64,000 nucleotides of DNA from Salinispirillum sp049115955. GTDB lineage: Bacteria; Pseudomonadota; Gammaproteobacteria; Pseudomonadales; Natronospirillaceae. A program made the position numbers and the translations under genes. The DNA is taken from positions 1-64,000 of the forward strand of contig JAGDZJ010000019.1 in assembly GCA_049115955.1 (NCBI GenBank), written 5' to 3'. Under the pieces are notes generated by a model. The model had not been told where the DNA came from. It searched no databases and worked only from the letters and a program-made list of their open reading frames with translations. This document shows positions 43,010 through 52,479 of the stretch, one piece after another (the stretch's first letter is position 1; every line of letters begins with the position of its first letter).

Positions 43010-44713
43010 ATGACTGTAGCCCTGTCCGGAATGAATAAGCGTCTCGCCGAACAGCACATTGTGAGTGCTGACTCCCTCATGGATGCGCAGAAGGCGGCCG
43101 TTCGAGACAAGGTGTCGATCATTACGTATCTGGTGCAGAACGGGCTCGCCAAAGCAGGCGACCTCGCCACCATCGCCTCCGATGAACTCGGCGTGCCCGT
43201 ATTCGACTTACGCGCTTTTGATATCGAGCAATTGCCGCGTGACCTGGTTGATATCAAGCTGCTGCAAAAACACCGTGCTCTACCGTTAGTGAAGCGCGCC
43301 AACCGATTGTTTGTCGGCGTCTCCGACCCCACCGCGTTGAAAGCTCTGGAAGACATTCGTTTTGCCACCGGCCTCAGCACTGAACTGGTCATCGTTGAAG
43401 ATGATATACTAGGAGAAATGCTGGATAAGGCCGCTGACGTAGGCGCCACTGACTTAGGTGATTTTGAGGACGGGGATTTTGAAGAGCTCGACGTAGTCGA
43501 TGCCGAACAAGAAGACACTGAGCGCAACGACATCAGCAATGGTACTGATGATGCACCGGTAGTGCGGTTTGTGCAGCAAATGCTGTTGAGTGCCATTAAA
43601 AAAGGTGCCTCGGACTTGCACTTTGAACCTTACGAGCGTGCTTACCGTGTGCGCTTTAGGGTCGATGGCGTACTACAGACCATGTCGAAACCGCCGACTC
43701 AGCTAGGCCCCAAGATAGCCGCGCGTTTAAAAATTCTCTCTAATATGGACATCTCTGAGCGCCGCATTCCGCAAGACGGCCGCATCAAGCTGCGCATATC
43801 CAAAAACAAGGCCATCGACTTCCGTGTAAACACCCTACCCACGCTGTTTGGCGAAAAGATCGTACTTCGTATTCTTGATCCTTCCAGCGCGAAGTTGGGC
43901 ATTGATGCACTCGGCTACGAAGAAGAGCAAAAAGCGATTTATATGAATGCGCTGAGCAAGCCTCAGGGTATGATTTTAGTAACGGGCCCGACGGGTTCGG
44001 GTAAAACGGTCTCGCTCTATACCGGCTTGAACATCGTCAACCAAGAAGGTGTGAACATTTCCACCGCTGAAGATCCGGTGGAGATCAACCTCGAAGGCAT
44101 CAATCAGGTTAACGTGAATGCCAAGGTCGGACTCGACTTTGCCGTGGCGCTTCGATCCTTTCTGCGCCAAGACCCCGACATTATCATGGTCGGCGAGATC
44201 CGCGACATTGAGACGGCGTCGATTGCTATCAAGGCAGCCCAAACGGGCCATATGGTGATGTCGACCCTACACACCAACAGTGCCGCTGAAACCCTGACCC
44301 GCCTGTTAAACATGGGCGTGCCCTCGTTCAACCTCGCCACCACCATCAACGTCATTATCGCGCAACGCTTAGCACGTCGGTTATGCAGCGCCTGTAAAAA
44401 ACCCGCCGACGTACCGGCTGAAGCCTTACGAGAGCAAGGCTTCAGCGACGAACTGATCAAGCAAAGCAAGCTGTTTCAGCCGGTAGGCTGCAGTGCTTGC
44501 AACAAGGGCTACAAAGGGCGTGTAGGCGTTTATGAAGTCGTACGCATTACGCCGCGCATTTCCAAGATCATCATGGAAGGTGGCAACGCCATTGAGCTCG
44601 ACGCCGCCATGCGTGATGACGGCTTTCCCAGTCTGCGGCTTTCGGGTCTGATCAAAGCGGCACAGGGCGTAACCAGCCTTGAGGAGATCAATCGCGTGAC
44701 CATTGATAACTAA
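43010..44713 (+). CDS. pilB: Type IV pilus assembly ATPase PilB
   Basis: The hexameric extension motor of the type IV pilus, 567 residues from the ATG at 43010. N-terminal MshEN/GspE_N region, an acidic spacer (residues about 145-175), then the ATPase core with Walker A 'GPTGSGKTVSLY', Asp box 'EDPVE', Walker B 'IIMVGEIRD' and the His box 'STLHTNSAAET'. A zinc tetracysteine is present ('CSACKK' and 'CSACNKG'). It is the first gene of pilB-pilC-pilD-coaE-yacG. Confidence 0.96.
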   Translation: MTVALSGMNKRLAEQHIVSADSLMDAQKAAVRDKVSIITYLVQNGLAKAGDLATIASDELGVPVFDLRAFDIEQLPRDLVDIKLLQKHRALPLVKRANRLFVGVSDPTALKALEDIRFATGLSTELVIVEDDILGEMLDKAADVGATDLGDFEDGDFEELDVVDAEQEDTERNDISNGTDDAPVVRFVQQMLLSAIKKGASDLHFEPYERAYRVRFRVDGVLQTMSKPPTQLGPKIAARLKILSNMDISERRIPQDGRIKLRISKNKAIDFRVNTLPTLFGEKIVLRILDPSSAKLGIDALGYEEEQKAIYMNALSKPQGMILVTGPTGSGKTVSLYTGLNIVNQEGVNISTAEDPVEINLEGINQVNVNAKVGLDFAVALRSFLRQDPDIIMVGEIRDIETASIAIKAAQTGHMVMSTLHTNSAAETLTRLLNMGVPSFNLATTINVIIAQRLARRLCSACKKPADVPAEALREQGFSDELIKQSKLFQPVGCSACNKGYKGRVGVYEVVRITPRISKIIMEGGNAIELDAAMRDDGFPSLRLSGLIKAAQGVTSLEEINRVTIDN

Positions 44714-44799
44714 CGGCAAGAGCGCGCAGCGACAACCAATGTGAAGCACGCACAATGCATCAGTACAGACATCATTAGAAAATTTACTAGGCTTTCTTC

Positions 44800-46008
44800 A
44801 TGGCGACCAAGACAGTAACCTTTGAATACAGCGGCTTAGACCGTAAGGGCAAACAAACCAAAGGCATTATTGCGCAGCAGAACCCTGCGCTGGCGAAAGC
44901 CGAGCTGCGTAAACAGGGTATTCAGGTCAAGAAGATCGTCAAAAAACGTGAAGCCTTCTCGCTCGGCAACAACAGCATCACCAACGAAGACATTGCACTC
45001 TTTACCCGCCAGTTGGCCATCATGATGCGCGCGGGTGTGCCCTTGATGCAGTCTTTCGACATCGTCGCCAATGGCGTGCAAAAGGCCTCCCTGCGCGGCC
45101 TGATTCTCGACATAAAAAATCGCGTGTCCAGCGGCGGTACACTCGCCGATGCTCTGCGTAGCAATCCCAAGTATTTTGACGACCTCTATTGCAACCTAAC
45201 GGAAGCTGGCGAACAAGCGGGTGCGCTTGAAACCATGCTGTCGCGTATCGCGCTGTATAAAGAGAAATCCGAAGCTCTGAAAAAGAAGATCAAAAAAGCC
45301 CTGACTTACCCCATTATCGTTTTGGTGTTTGCCATCGTGGTCACGGTCATCCTCTTGTGGAAAGTGGTACCGGTGTTTGCTGACATGTTTCAAGGTTTTG
45401 GCGCGGACTTACCTTTGATGACGCAGATGGTGGTGAACATGTCTGACTGGATGGTCGCGCATATATTGAAAGTCGTTGTCGGTACGGTGGCATTTATCTT
45501 CTTATTCCAACAAGGTATGCAACGCTCTGTGAAGTTTAGGCACGCCGTCCAACGCACCATCGTTCGGCTGCCAATTATCGGCAATCTGACGCGCACCAGT
45601 GCCATTGCGCGCTATGCCCGCACGCTTTCTACCACCTTTGCCGCCGGCGTACCCTTGGTAGAAGCGTTGAATTCCGCCGCAGGCGCGTCCGGCAACATAG
45701 TGTTTTATGAAGCCATCAATAACGTGCGTAACGACGTATCATCAGGCACCGAACTCAATCAATCGATGGCACGTCAGGAAGTATTTCCACCCATGTTGGT
45801 TCAAATGGTCACCATCGGCGAGCAAGCCGGTTCGTTGGACGATATGCTCGGCCGTGCCGCCAACATTTATGAAGAAGAAGTTGATAACTTGGTTGATGGC
45901 ATGACGGCCATGATCGAACCCGCCATTATGGCGTTCTTGGCGGTTGTTGTCGGTGGCCTGTTGATTTCCATGTACTTGCCGATCTTCATGATGGGCTCGG
46001 TTATCTGA
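44800..46008 (+). CDS. pilC: Type IV pilus inner-membrane platform protein PilC
   Basis: A GspF/PilC platform protein of 402 residues with two GspF domains, each preceding a hydrophobic segment (about 170-190, 220-240 and 378-400). Landmarks are 'LFTRQLAIMMRAGVPLMQSF', 'LTEAGEQAGALETML' and 'MVTIGEQAGSLDDML'. Its stop overlaps the pilD start (TGATG at 46006-46010). Confidence 0.96.
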   Translation: MATKTVTFEYSGLDRKGKQTKGIIAQQNPALAKAELRKQGIQVKKIVKKREAFSLGNNSITNEDIALFTRQLAIMMRAGVPLMQSFDIVANGVQKASLRGLILDIKNRVSSGGTLADALRSNPKYFDDLYCNLTEAGEQAGALETMLSRIALYKEKSEALKKKIKKALTYPIIVLVFAIVVTVILLWKVVPVFADMFQGFGADLPLMTQMVVNMSDWMVAHILKVVVGTVAFIFLFQQGMQRSVKFRHAVQRTIVRLPIIGNLTRTSAIARYARTLSTTFAAGVPLVEALNSAAGASGNIVFYEAINNVRNDVSSGTELNQSMARQEVFPPMLVQMVTIGEQAGSLDDMLGRAANIYEEEVDNLVDGMTAMIEPAIMAFLAVVVGGLLISMYLPIFMMGSVI

Positions 46009-46883
46009 TGCAGTCTTTTATTCTTACTTTGCAACAGATGCCTGCCGCCTATTACGCCCTTGCCCTGCTGTTCGGCCTCTGCGTCGGCAGCTTTTTGAAC
46101 GTCGTTATTCATCGCTTGCCGAAGATGCTTGAACGGGCGTGGCAGGCAGAAGCCAAAAGTGTTTTGGCAATGGAAGCACCTGACGACCAAGCACCCTACA
46201 ATTTAGCTGTTCCGCGTTCGGCGTGCCCATCGTGCGGACACAACATACGCTGGTTTGAGAACCTACCCGTCATCAGCTATCTGTTTCTGCGCGGCCGTTG
46301 CAGTGCGTGCGGTACTGCTATCGGTCGACGCTACCCATTGGTTGAGCTTCTAACCGCTGCACTGACACTCTGTGTAGCTTTGACCATACCGCCTAGCCTT
46401 GCTGCAGTACTCTGGATGGTCTTTATCTGGGCGCTGGTGGCATTGACGTTCATTGATCTCGACACTCAATTGCTACCCGATCAAATAACCCTGCCTTTAC
46501 TGTGGCTTGGGCTGTTATTTCACTTAACAGCCGACAGTGGCCTCCCCATTGAAGATGCAGTGATGGGTGCCACAGCAGGGTATCTGTCGTTGTGGTTGGT
46601 ATTTCATGCCTTTCGCCTACTCACTGGCAAAGAAGGCATGGGCTACGGTGATTTCAAACTGTTTGCCGCGTTCGGCGCATGGTTTGGCTGGCAGGCCTTG
46701 CCATTGATCATCTTATTGTCATCATTGGTTGGCGCGGTCGCTGGTTTGTTGATGATGCTGATACTGGGCAGGGATCGGCAGATCCCTATCGCCTTCGGTC
46801 CTTATCTGTGTGGCGCGGCATTGGTGTACTTATTTTGGGGTGAAGAATTGGTGCAGGGGTACTTGGCATGGGCACTGGGATAA
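46008..46883 (+). CDS. pilD: Prepilin peptidase / N-methyltransferase
   Basis: A 291-residue aspartic prepilin peptidase that cleaves and N-methylates PilA. The cytoplasmic zinc loop has paired CxxC motifs ('CPSCGHNI' and 'CSACGTAIG'). Catalytic aspartates lie in 'FIDLDTQLLPDQITL' and 'GMGYGDFKLFAAFGAW'. About 7-8 membrane segments. Overlaps both pilC (1 bp) and coaE (16 bp). Confidence 0.96.
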   Translation: MQSFILTLQQMPAAYYALALLFGLCVGSFLNVVIHRLPKMLERAWQAEAKSVLAMEAPDDQAPYNLAVPRSACPSCGHNIRWFENLPVISYLFLRGRCSACGTAIGRRYPLVELLTAALTLCVALTIPPSLAAVLWMVFIWALVALTFIDLDTQLLPDQITLPLLWLGLLFHLTADSGLPIEDAVMGATAGYLSLWLVFHAFRLLTGKEGMGYGDFKLFAAFGAWFGWQALPLIILLSSLVGAVAGLLMMLILGRDRQIPIAFGPYLCGAALVYLFWGEELVQGYLAWALG

Positions 46884-47491
46884 CGTCGCCGGTATTAGGC
46901 ATTACTGGCGGTATCGGCTCGGGTAAAACCGCCGTCAGCGACTTGTTGCACGACGAGTTTGGTGTAACCGTGATCGACGCCGATATCGTCGCGCGCGAAA
47001 TAGTCACACCGGACCAGCCAGCGTTTAACGCCATAGTAGAACGATTTCCAGAAGCACTCGCCACAGACGGCACTCTGAATCGGCTTTGGCTACGCACGCA
47101 TGTGCTGCCCGATGATGAACGCCGTAAATGGCTGGAATCGATTACTCATCCCGCCATACGCCAAAGCATTATCGCTCAACTGGTAGACGCTTCTGGCCCC
47201 TATCGAGTGCTTGTATCACCCTTGTTGTTCGAATCCGGCCAAGCCGAGCTTTGTGACGACACTTTAGTCGTCGACGCCGCCGAGCGGCAGCAAGTTGAGC
47301 GTGCCATGCAGCGCGACGGCAACGGAGCAGCCTTGATTCAACAGATCATGTCGAAGCAATGGCCGCGTGATAAACGGTTGCAGGCGGCCGACTTTATCAT
47401 CGACAATACAGGCTCGTTAGAAGCGTTGCGTGAGGCGACACAGCGCTTTCATCATAGCTACGTTCAGCAGTTGAGTTCGTCGGCGCAATAA
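46868..47491 (+). CDS. coaE: Dephospho-CoA kinase
   Basis: CoaE phosphorylates dephospho-CoA, the last step of CoA synthesis. It has 207 residues with the P-loop 'GITGGIGSGKTAVSD', 'VIDADIVAREIV' and 'PLLFESG'. It begins inside the end of pilD, so translation is likely coupled. yacG follows after 22 bp; zapD, which lies between them in E. coli, is absent. Confidence 0.95.
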   Translation: MGTGITSPVLGITGGIGSGKTAVSDLLHDEFGVTVIDADIVAREIVTPDQPAFNAIVERFPEALATDGTLNRLWLRTHVLPDDERRKWLESITHPAIRQSIIAQLVDASGPYRVLVSPLLFESGQAELCDDTLVVDAAERQQVERAMQRDGNGAALIQQIMSKQWPRDKRLQAADFIIDNTGSLEALREATQRFHHSYVQQLSSSAQ

Positions 47492-47513
47492 AGCAGTTAG
47501 GAAGATCGTTGTT

Positions 47514-47717
47514 ATGGCAGTACCCGAAGTCAAATGCCCTACTTGCGGCAAAACCGTTCAATGGACTAAAGAAGCGAAGTACCGCCCGTTTTGCAGCCAT
47601 CGCTGCCACATGATTGATTTGGGTGATTGGATTACCGAGGGGCATAAAATACCGGGCGATCCAACAATAGACGACATGATGTCCGGCGATTTGCACAAAG
47701 GGCAGGGTGAGGATTGA
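47514..47717 (+). CDS. yacG: Zinc-binding DNA gyrase inhibitor YacG
   Basis: A 67-residue zinc protein with 'KCPTCGKTV' and 'RPFCSHRCHMIDLGDWITE', giving the C-x2-C...C-x3-C site of the family. E. coli YacG binds GyrB and inhibits gyrase. AGGA lies 9 nt before the ATG. It ends the pilBCD-coaE-yacG run and is followed by structured repeats. Confidence 0.95.
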   Translation: MAVPEVKCPTCGKTVQWTKEAKYRPFCSHRCHMIDLGDWITEGHKIPGDPTIDDMMSGDLHKGQGED

Positions 47718-47723
47718 GTAGGC

Positions 47724-47750
47724 GGCGGATGGCACAGCGCTGATCCACGC
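47724..47750 (+). repeat. Degenerate copy of the GGCGGATG dispersed repeat
   Basis: GGCGGATGgCaCaGCGCTgATCCaCgC resembles the first half of the repeats at 5250-5279 and 19047-19076 (written here in mixed case to mark differences). It begins 7 bp after the yacG stop. A short (GTGA)4 microrepeat follows at about 47752-47767. Confidence 0.5.
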
Positions 47751-47780
47751 TAGTGAGTGAGTGAGTGGAGAGTAGGCGCA

Positions 47781-47914
47781 GGGGTTATGCCTCAAGGCGC
47801 GATCAAATGCGACAGCAATTGAGACCGCCACTCGGCGCCCGAAGGGCGAGTAAAATGTTTAAGCATTTTACTCGGTCAACCCCGGCCTGCCGTGGAGCGC
47901 CGGAGGCATACCCC
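47781..47914 (+). repeat. Palindromic element between yacG and mutT
   Basis: The outer arms GGGGTTATGCCTC (47781-47793) and GAGGCATACCCC (47903-47914) are inverted repeats differing by one base. GGCGC/GCGCC extends them inward. Inside, at 47848-47874, is a perfect 11-bp stem, CGAGTAAAATG/CATTTTACTCG. There is no ORF. It could be a MITE/REP-like unit and may also end the convergent yacG and mutT transcripts. Confidence 0.55.
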
Positions 47915-47958
47915 GAAAGCCTGCTCCGTGAGATACTATAAACGGCGGATACCGTTGC

Positions 47959-48372
47959 CTAACCCGCCACACCCAAATGGTGTTGTAGCTTGTCGATAAT
48001 GGCAACGTTGGCAGCGGGAAAATCCGCTGCGTTAAGCTCTGCTACGGGTTGCCAGAACACGTCTTGGCCTTCGTTGCCCGAGGGCGTTCCGGAGTAAGAC
48101 GTTACTAAAGCAATCATTAAGCGCACTTTTTTGTCGCCGTAATCGTGCTCTATAACCTGCCACGGAGCTAGGTCGCTAGGCACATGCAACTCAAGATTAA
48201 CTTCTTCTAAGAACTCACGCTGCATAGCGTGCGCCAGTGACTCACCGGGCTCAATCTTACCACCAGGAAATTCCAGTTTGCCGCCTTGGTGCAGCGCTTC
48301 CGGGCGCCGCGCCAGCAACACCTGCCCGGCATCGTTCAATACCACACCCACGGCGACATCAATCTGGCGCAT
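47959..48372 (-). CDS. mutT: 8-oxo-dGTP diphosphatase (Nudix)
   Basis: MutT cleanses 8-oxo-dGTP to prevent A:T to C:G mutations. With the start at 48372 (MRQIDVAVGVVLN), one base after the argJ stop, it has 137 residues (E. coli 129). The Nudix box 'GGKIEPGE...REFLEEVNL' has the catalytic glutamates, but Asn replaces the usual Gly near the end. The ThiE-like extension that follows MutT in pseudomonads is absent. Confidence 0.9.
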   Translation of the reverse strand: MRQIDVAVGVVLNDAGQVLLARRPEALHQGGKLEFPGGKIEPGESLAHAMQREFLEEVNLELHVPSDLAPWQVIEHDYGDKKVRLMIALVTSYSGTPSGNEGQDVFWQPVAELNAADFPAANVAIIDKLQHHLGVAG

Positions 48373-48373
48373 A

Positions 48374-49588
48374 TCAGGACCGATAATCAGCGTTGATAGA
48401 TACGTACTCGTGGCTGAGATCCGTCGTCCAAACCGTTTCGCTCGCCGTGCCACACCCCATATGAATATGAATGGTGAAGGTGTCCTTTGCGAATACAGCA
48501 GCGCCGAGTGCTTCTTCATACCCTGCGGCTTTCTCACCGTGCTTCACCAACAGCACGTCGTCGAGATAGATATCAATGCCCTGCAAGTCAAAAGACGAAA
48601 TGGGTGCACGTCCAACCGCGGCCAAAATTCGACCCCAGTTGGCATCACTGGCCGACATGGCCGTCTTCACCAGCGGCGAATGAGCCACGGTATAGGCGAC
48701 CTCTAAGGCTTCGGCGGTATTCTTTGCACTGTGCACCTGAATAGCAACGAACTTGGTCGCGCCCTCACCATCTCGCACAATTTGGTGTGCTAGCTCACGC
48801 ATTAAGTCATGCAAGGCTTGGCTGAATGCTGGCCAATGCGGACTCGAAGGACTCAAGACCAACTCGGACGCACCGGTAGCGAACAGCACACAGGCGTCGT
48901 TAGTAGAGGTGTCACCGTCAACAGTGATTCTATTGAAGCTTTGATCAGCCGCAGAGGCCAACAGAGCCTGCAAGTCTTCTTGCGCCACAGAGGCATCGGT
49001 CGCTGCAAAACCCAACATGGTAGCCATATTGGGTTTGATCATCCCTGCGCCCTTGCTGACGCCCGTCAAGGTAATCTGCTGACCGTCGAGCTCAAGCTGA
49101 ATACTATGGCCTTTGGCGCGGGTATCAGTCGTCATAATGGCGTGTGCTACGGTGTGCCAGTCAGCACTGCCTAACGCATCCGCCAGTGGTGCAATCCCTT
49201 TCAACAAGCGATCCATTGGCAGATATTCGCCAATCACACCAGTCGAAAATGGCAGCACTTGCGAATCCGCTAAACCGAGTGCATCAGCAACCGCTGAACA
49301 GGTGGCTCTTGCGTCGGTCATACCACGCTCGCCCGTGCCTGCATTGGCATTGCCGGTGTTGACGACCAACGCTCGCACAGCACCTTGTGCAAGATGTTCT
49401 TTAGCCAAGGTCACTGGTGCGGCACAAAAGCGGTTTTGCGTAAACACCCCGGCCACTGCGCTGCCTTCGCGCAGCAGCATTAGGGTCAAGTCCTGCTTAC
49501 CAGGCTTTTTTATGCCCGCTGATGTAACCGCAAGCTCAACCCCTGCAACAGACAACAACTGTGTAGTGATACCAGCGCCTACAGCCAT
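48374..49588 (-). CDS. argJ: Bifunctional ornithine acetyltransferase / N-acetylglutamate synthase
   Basis: ArgJ (404 residues) recycles the acetyl group from N-acetylornithine to glutamate in arginine synthesis. It is an Ntn-fold enzyme that self-cleaves at the Thr of 'NMATMLGFAATD'. Other marks are 'GSAVAGVFTQNRFCAAPV' and 'VNTGNANAGTGERG'. AGGAG precedes the ATG. It sits between secA (14 bp) and mutT (1 bp). Confidence 0.96.
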   Translation of the reverse strand: MAVGAGITTQLLSVAGVELAVTSAGIKKPGKQDLTLMLLREGSAVAGVFTQNRFCAAPVTLAKEHLAQGAVRALVVNTGNANAGTGERGMTDARATCSAVADALGLADSQVLPFSTGVIGEYLPMDRLLKGIAPLADALGSADWHTVAHAIMTTDTRAKGHSIQLELDGQQITLTGVSKGAGMIKPNMATMLGFAATDASVAQEDLQALLASAADQSFNRITVDGDTSTNDACVLFATGASELVLSPSSPHWPAFSQALHDLMRELAHQIVRDGEGATKFVAIQVHSAKNTAEALEVAYTVAHSPLVKTAMSASDANWGRILAAVGRAPISSFDLQGIDIYLDDVLLVKHGEKAAGYEEALGAAVFAKDTFTIHIHMGCGTASETVWTTDLSHEYVSINADYRS

Positions 49589-49602
49589 ATCGTCAGAACT
49601 CC

Positions 49603-52305
49603 TTAAGCCAACTTACCGTGACAATGCTTGTATTTTTTACCGGAGCCGCATGGGCAAGGTTCATTGCGCCCGACCTTCGGAACCTCGGCACCACCACCGG
49701 GCAACTGAGACGCTATCTCACGTTGCTCGGCTTGACTGCGCTGCAGTTCTTCCATCGCCTTTTGTTGCTCTAGGCGACGGCGTTCCATTTCCTCAACTTC
49801 TTCGCGACTGCGTACCTGAACGTGCGACAACAAGCGGATGGCTTCGCGCTTCACCGACTCAAGCATTTCTTGGAACAACGCAAACGCTTCACGTTTGTAT
49901 TCCTGCTTCGGATTCTTCTGTGCATAACCACGCAGATGAATGCCCTGACGCAGTTGATCCATAGCGTACAGGTGTTCTTTCCATAACTGATCCAATACCT
50001 GCAACATCACCTGCTTCTCGAACTGACGCAAAGCGTCGGCGCCCGCCACCTCTTCTTTGGCTTTATACGACTGCACGATCTCTTCCAAGATGCGCTTACG
50101 AATGCCTTTCTCATCAAGGTGATCGTCCGCCGCCAGCCATTCAGAAACCGGCAAGGTAACAGCGAAACTGGTCTTCAGCTCGGACTCTAAACCTTCAATA
50201 TCCCATTGCTCAGACAAGCTCTGTGGTGGAATAAAGTCATCTATCACCGCACCCACGACATCAGCACGCACATTGTCGATGATTTCCGTCAGGTCCGCCT
50301 CATCCATCAACTCGTCGCGTTGCTGATAAACCACAGTACGCTGATCGTTCGCAACGTCATCGTATTCCAACAACTGCTTACGAATATCAAAGTTACGGTT
50401 TTCGACCTTACGCTGTGCCTTCTCGATAGCGTTAGACACCATCTTCGCTTCAAGGGCTTCGCCTTTTTCCAAGCCCAAGCCTTGCATGATGGATTTCATA
50501 CGGTCGGACATAAAGATCCGCATGAAATTATCTTCTAACGACAAGTAAAACCGCGATGACCCTGGGTCACCCTGACGCCCTGCGCGACCACGCAACTGGT
50601 TATCAATGCGCCGTGACTCATGGCGCTCGGTACCAATAATATGCAGGCCACCGGCCGCAAGGACAGCGTCGTGCCGCTCCAACCATGCTGACTTGATCGC
50701 TTCGATTTCGGCGGTAGACGGGTTATCAAGTGCCTTAACTTCCGACTCCCAGTTACCACCCAGCACGATGTCGGTACCCCGACCTGCCATGTTGGTGGCA
50801 ATGGTCACCGACCCTGCACGACCCGCATCAGCGATGATCTGCGCTTCGTTCGCGTGGTTTTTAGCGTTCAATACGCTGTGCTTAACTTTTTCTTTGTCCA
50901 GCGCCATGGAAATACGCTCGGACGCCTCAACGGAAGCAGTACCCACTAACACCGGACGCCCGGCAGTAACACAAGCCTGAATGTCTTTGATGACGGCCGT
51001 GTACTTATCGGCCTCGGACATATAAACGAGGTCATTGTGATCTTGGCGAGTGATTGGCTTGTTCGTAGGAATAACCACCACATCAAGGCCGTAGATCTGA
51101 TTAAGCTCAAACGCTTCAGTATCCGCTGTACCCGTCATACCGGACAGTTTCCGATAGAGGCGAAAGTAATTCTGGAAGGTAGTAGATGCTAAGGTCTGGT
51201 TTTCACGCTGAATCGGCAAACCTTCTTTTGCTTCCACTGCTTGGTGAAGGCCTTCGCTCCAGCGTCGTCCCGGCATTGTCCGGCCAGTGTGTTCATCGAC
51301 GATCACAACATCGTTCTCTTGCACGATGTAGTCAACATTACGCTGAAAGAGGTGGTGTGCCCGCAAAGCGGCATGCGCATGGTGCAGTAAAGTGAGGTTC
51401 TGCGGCGCGTACAAGGATTCGCCTTCTTGCAACAGACCCGCTTCAATCAACATGCTTTCGAGCTTTTCATGGCCCTGCTCGGTGAGCTCGACCATACGGT
51501 CTTTTTCGTCAACCTTAAAATCACCCGACTGTTCTTCCACGCCTTCATCCGCTGGGATATGCCGTACGAGACGAGGGATCAACTTGTTGAGCTGGATATA
51601 CTTTTCAGAGCTGTCTTCTGCGGGGCCAGAAATGATCAACGGCGTTCGCGCCTCGTCGATCAGGATGGAGTCAACTTCATCGACGACGGCAAAGGCATGT
51701 CCACGTTGGAACTTATCTTCTTTGCGAAACGCCATGTTGTCGCGCAGGTAGTCAAAACCCATCTCGTTGTTGGTGCCGTATGTCAGGTCACACAGATAGG
51801 CTGCACGCTTCTCGTCTGCAGGCTGCTGCCCACGCACCACACCAACGGTAAGACCCAAAAACTCATACAAAGGGCGCATCCAATTGGCGTCACGCGCGGC
51901 TAAGTAGTCGTTCACCGTCACAATGTGCACGCCTTCGCCGCTGATGGCGTTCAAATAAGCAGCCAAGGTAGCGACCAGCGTTTTACCTTCACCGGTTTTC
52001 ATCTCGGCTACTTTGCCGCTGTGCAGTACCATGCCGCCAATAAGCTGCACATCAAAATGGCGCATTCCCATAACGCGAGCACTGGCCTCGCGACAGACAG
52101 CAAAGGCTTCCGGCAGGAGCGCATCTAGGGTTTCACCCGCGACAAAGCGCGCTTTGAATTCTTCAGTTTTGGCTTTTAAGGCCGCATCATCCAATGCTTG
52201 AATTTCGGCTTCCATCGCATTGATTCGGGCGACTATTTTACCGAGTCGCTTGATTTCACGCTCGTTCTTACTACCAACGATCTTCCGGGCTAACTGAGTA
52301 AACAT
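49603..52305 (-). CDS. secA: Protein translocase motor SecA
   Basis: The Sec ATPase that pushes preproteins through SecYEG, 900 residues (E. coli 901). Walker A 'MKTGEGKTLVATLA' is near residue 103, 'VDEVDSILIDEARTPLIISG' carries the DEAD-like box, and the second nucleotide fold includes 'GRAGRQGDPGSSRFYLSLED'. The C-terminal zinc SecB-binding tail 'CPCGSGKKYKHCHG' is intact. It is read from its own promoter region after the terminator at 52411-52462. Confidence 0.98.
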   Translation of the reverse strand: MFTQLARKIVGSKNEREIKRLGKIVARINAMEAEIQALDDAALKAKTEEFKARFVAGETLDALLPEAFAVCREASARVMGMRHFDVQLIGGMVLHSGKVAEMKTGEGKTLVATLAAYLNAISGEGVHIVTVNDYLAARDANWMRPLYEFLGLTVGVVRGQQPADEKRAAYLCDLTYGTNNEMGFDYLRDNMAFRKEDKFQRGHAFAVVDEVDSILIDEARTPLIISGPAEDSSEKYIQLNKLIPRLVRHIPADEGVEEQSGDFKVDEKDRMVELTEQGHEKLESMLIEAGLLQEGESLYAPQNLTLLHHAHAALRAHHLFQRNVDYIVQENDVVIVDEHTGRTMPGRRWSEGLHQAVEAKEGLPIQRENQTLASTTFQNYFRLYRKLSGMTGTADTEAFELNQIYGLDVVVIPTNKPITRQDHNDLVYMSEADKYTAVIKDIQACVTAGRPVLVGTASVEASERISMALDKEKVKHSVLNAKNHANEAQIIADAGRAGSVTIATNMAGRGTDIVLGGNWESEVKALDNPSTAEIEAIKSAWLERHDAVLAAGGLHIIGTERHESRRIDNQLRGRAGRQGDPGSSRFYLSLEDNFMRIFMSDRMKSIMQGLGLEKGEALEAKMVSNAIEKAQRKVENRNFDIRKQLLEYDDVANDQRTVVYQQRDELMDEADLTEIIDNVRADVVGAVIDDFIPPQSLSEQWDIEGLESELKTSFAVTLPVSEWLAADDHLDEKGIRKRILEEIVQSYKAKEEVAGADALRQFEKQVMLQVLDQLWKEHLYAMDQLRQGIHLRGYAQKNPKQEYKREAFALFQEMLESVKREAIRLLSHVQVRSREEVEEMERRRLEQQKAMEELQRSQAEQREIASQLPGGGAEVPKVGRNEPCPCGSGKKYKHCHGKLA

Positions 52306-52410
52306 GACACTCTTCTGATAAAAAATTGAATGCCGCTACTATATCAGATTTATTGTGCATGTAGGCATGTTGAATCTGCAGAAAAAGTGCCACTGTGCAG
52401 GAATTAACCA

Positions 52411-52462
52411 AAATAAAAAACGCCCATTAAAGACTGAAATTAACCAATCCTCAATGGGCGTT
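52411..52462 (-). terminator. Rho-independent terminator after the M23 gene
   Basis: AACGCCCATT pairs with AATGGGCGTT over 10 bp (52453-52462 with 52419-52428) around a 24-nt loop. On the minus strand it is followed by TTTTATTTT. It ends the dcw-lpxC-M23 transcript before secA. Confidence 0.8.
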
Positions 52463-52479
52463 CTTTATGACAATTTATT

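Noticed and set aside
49113..49964. 283-residue plus-strand open frame over argJ and secA
   Set aside because: It is antisense to two certain genes, low in complexity and has no motif.
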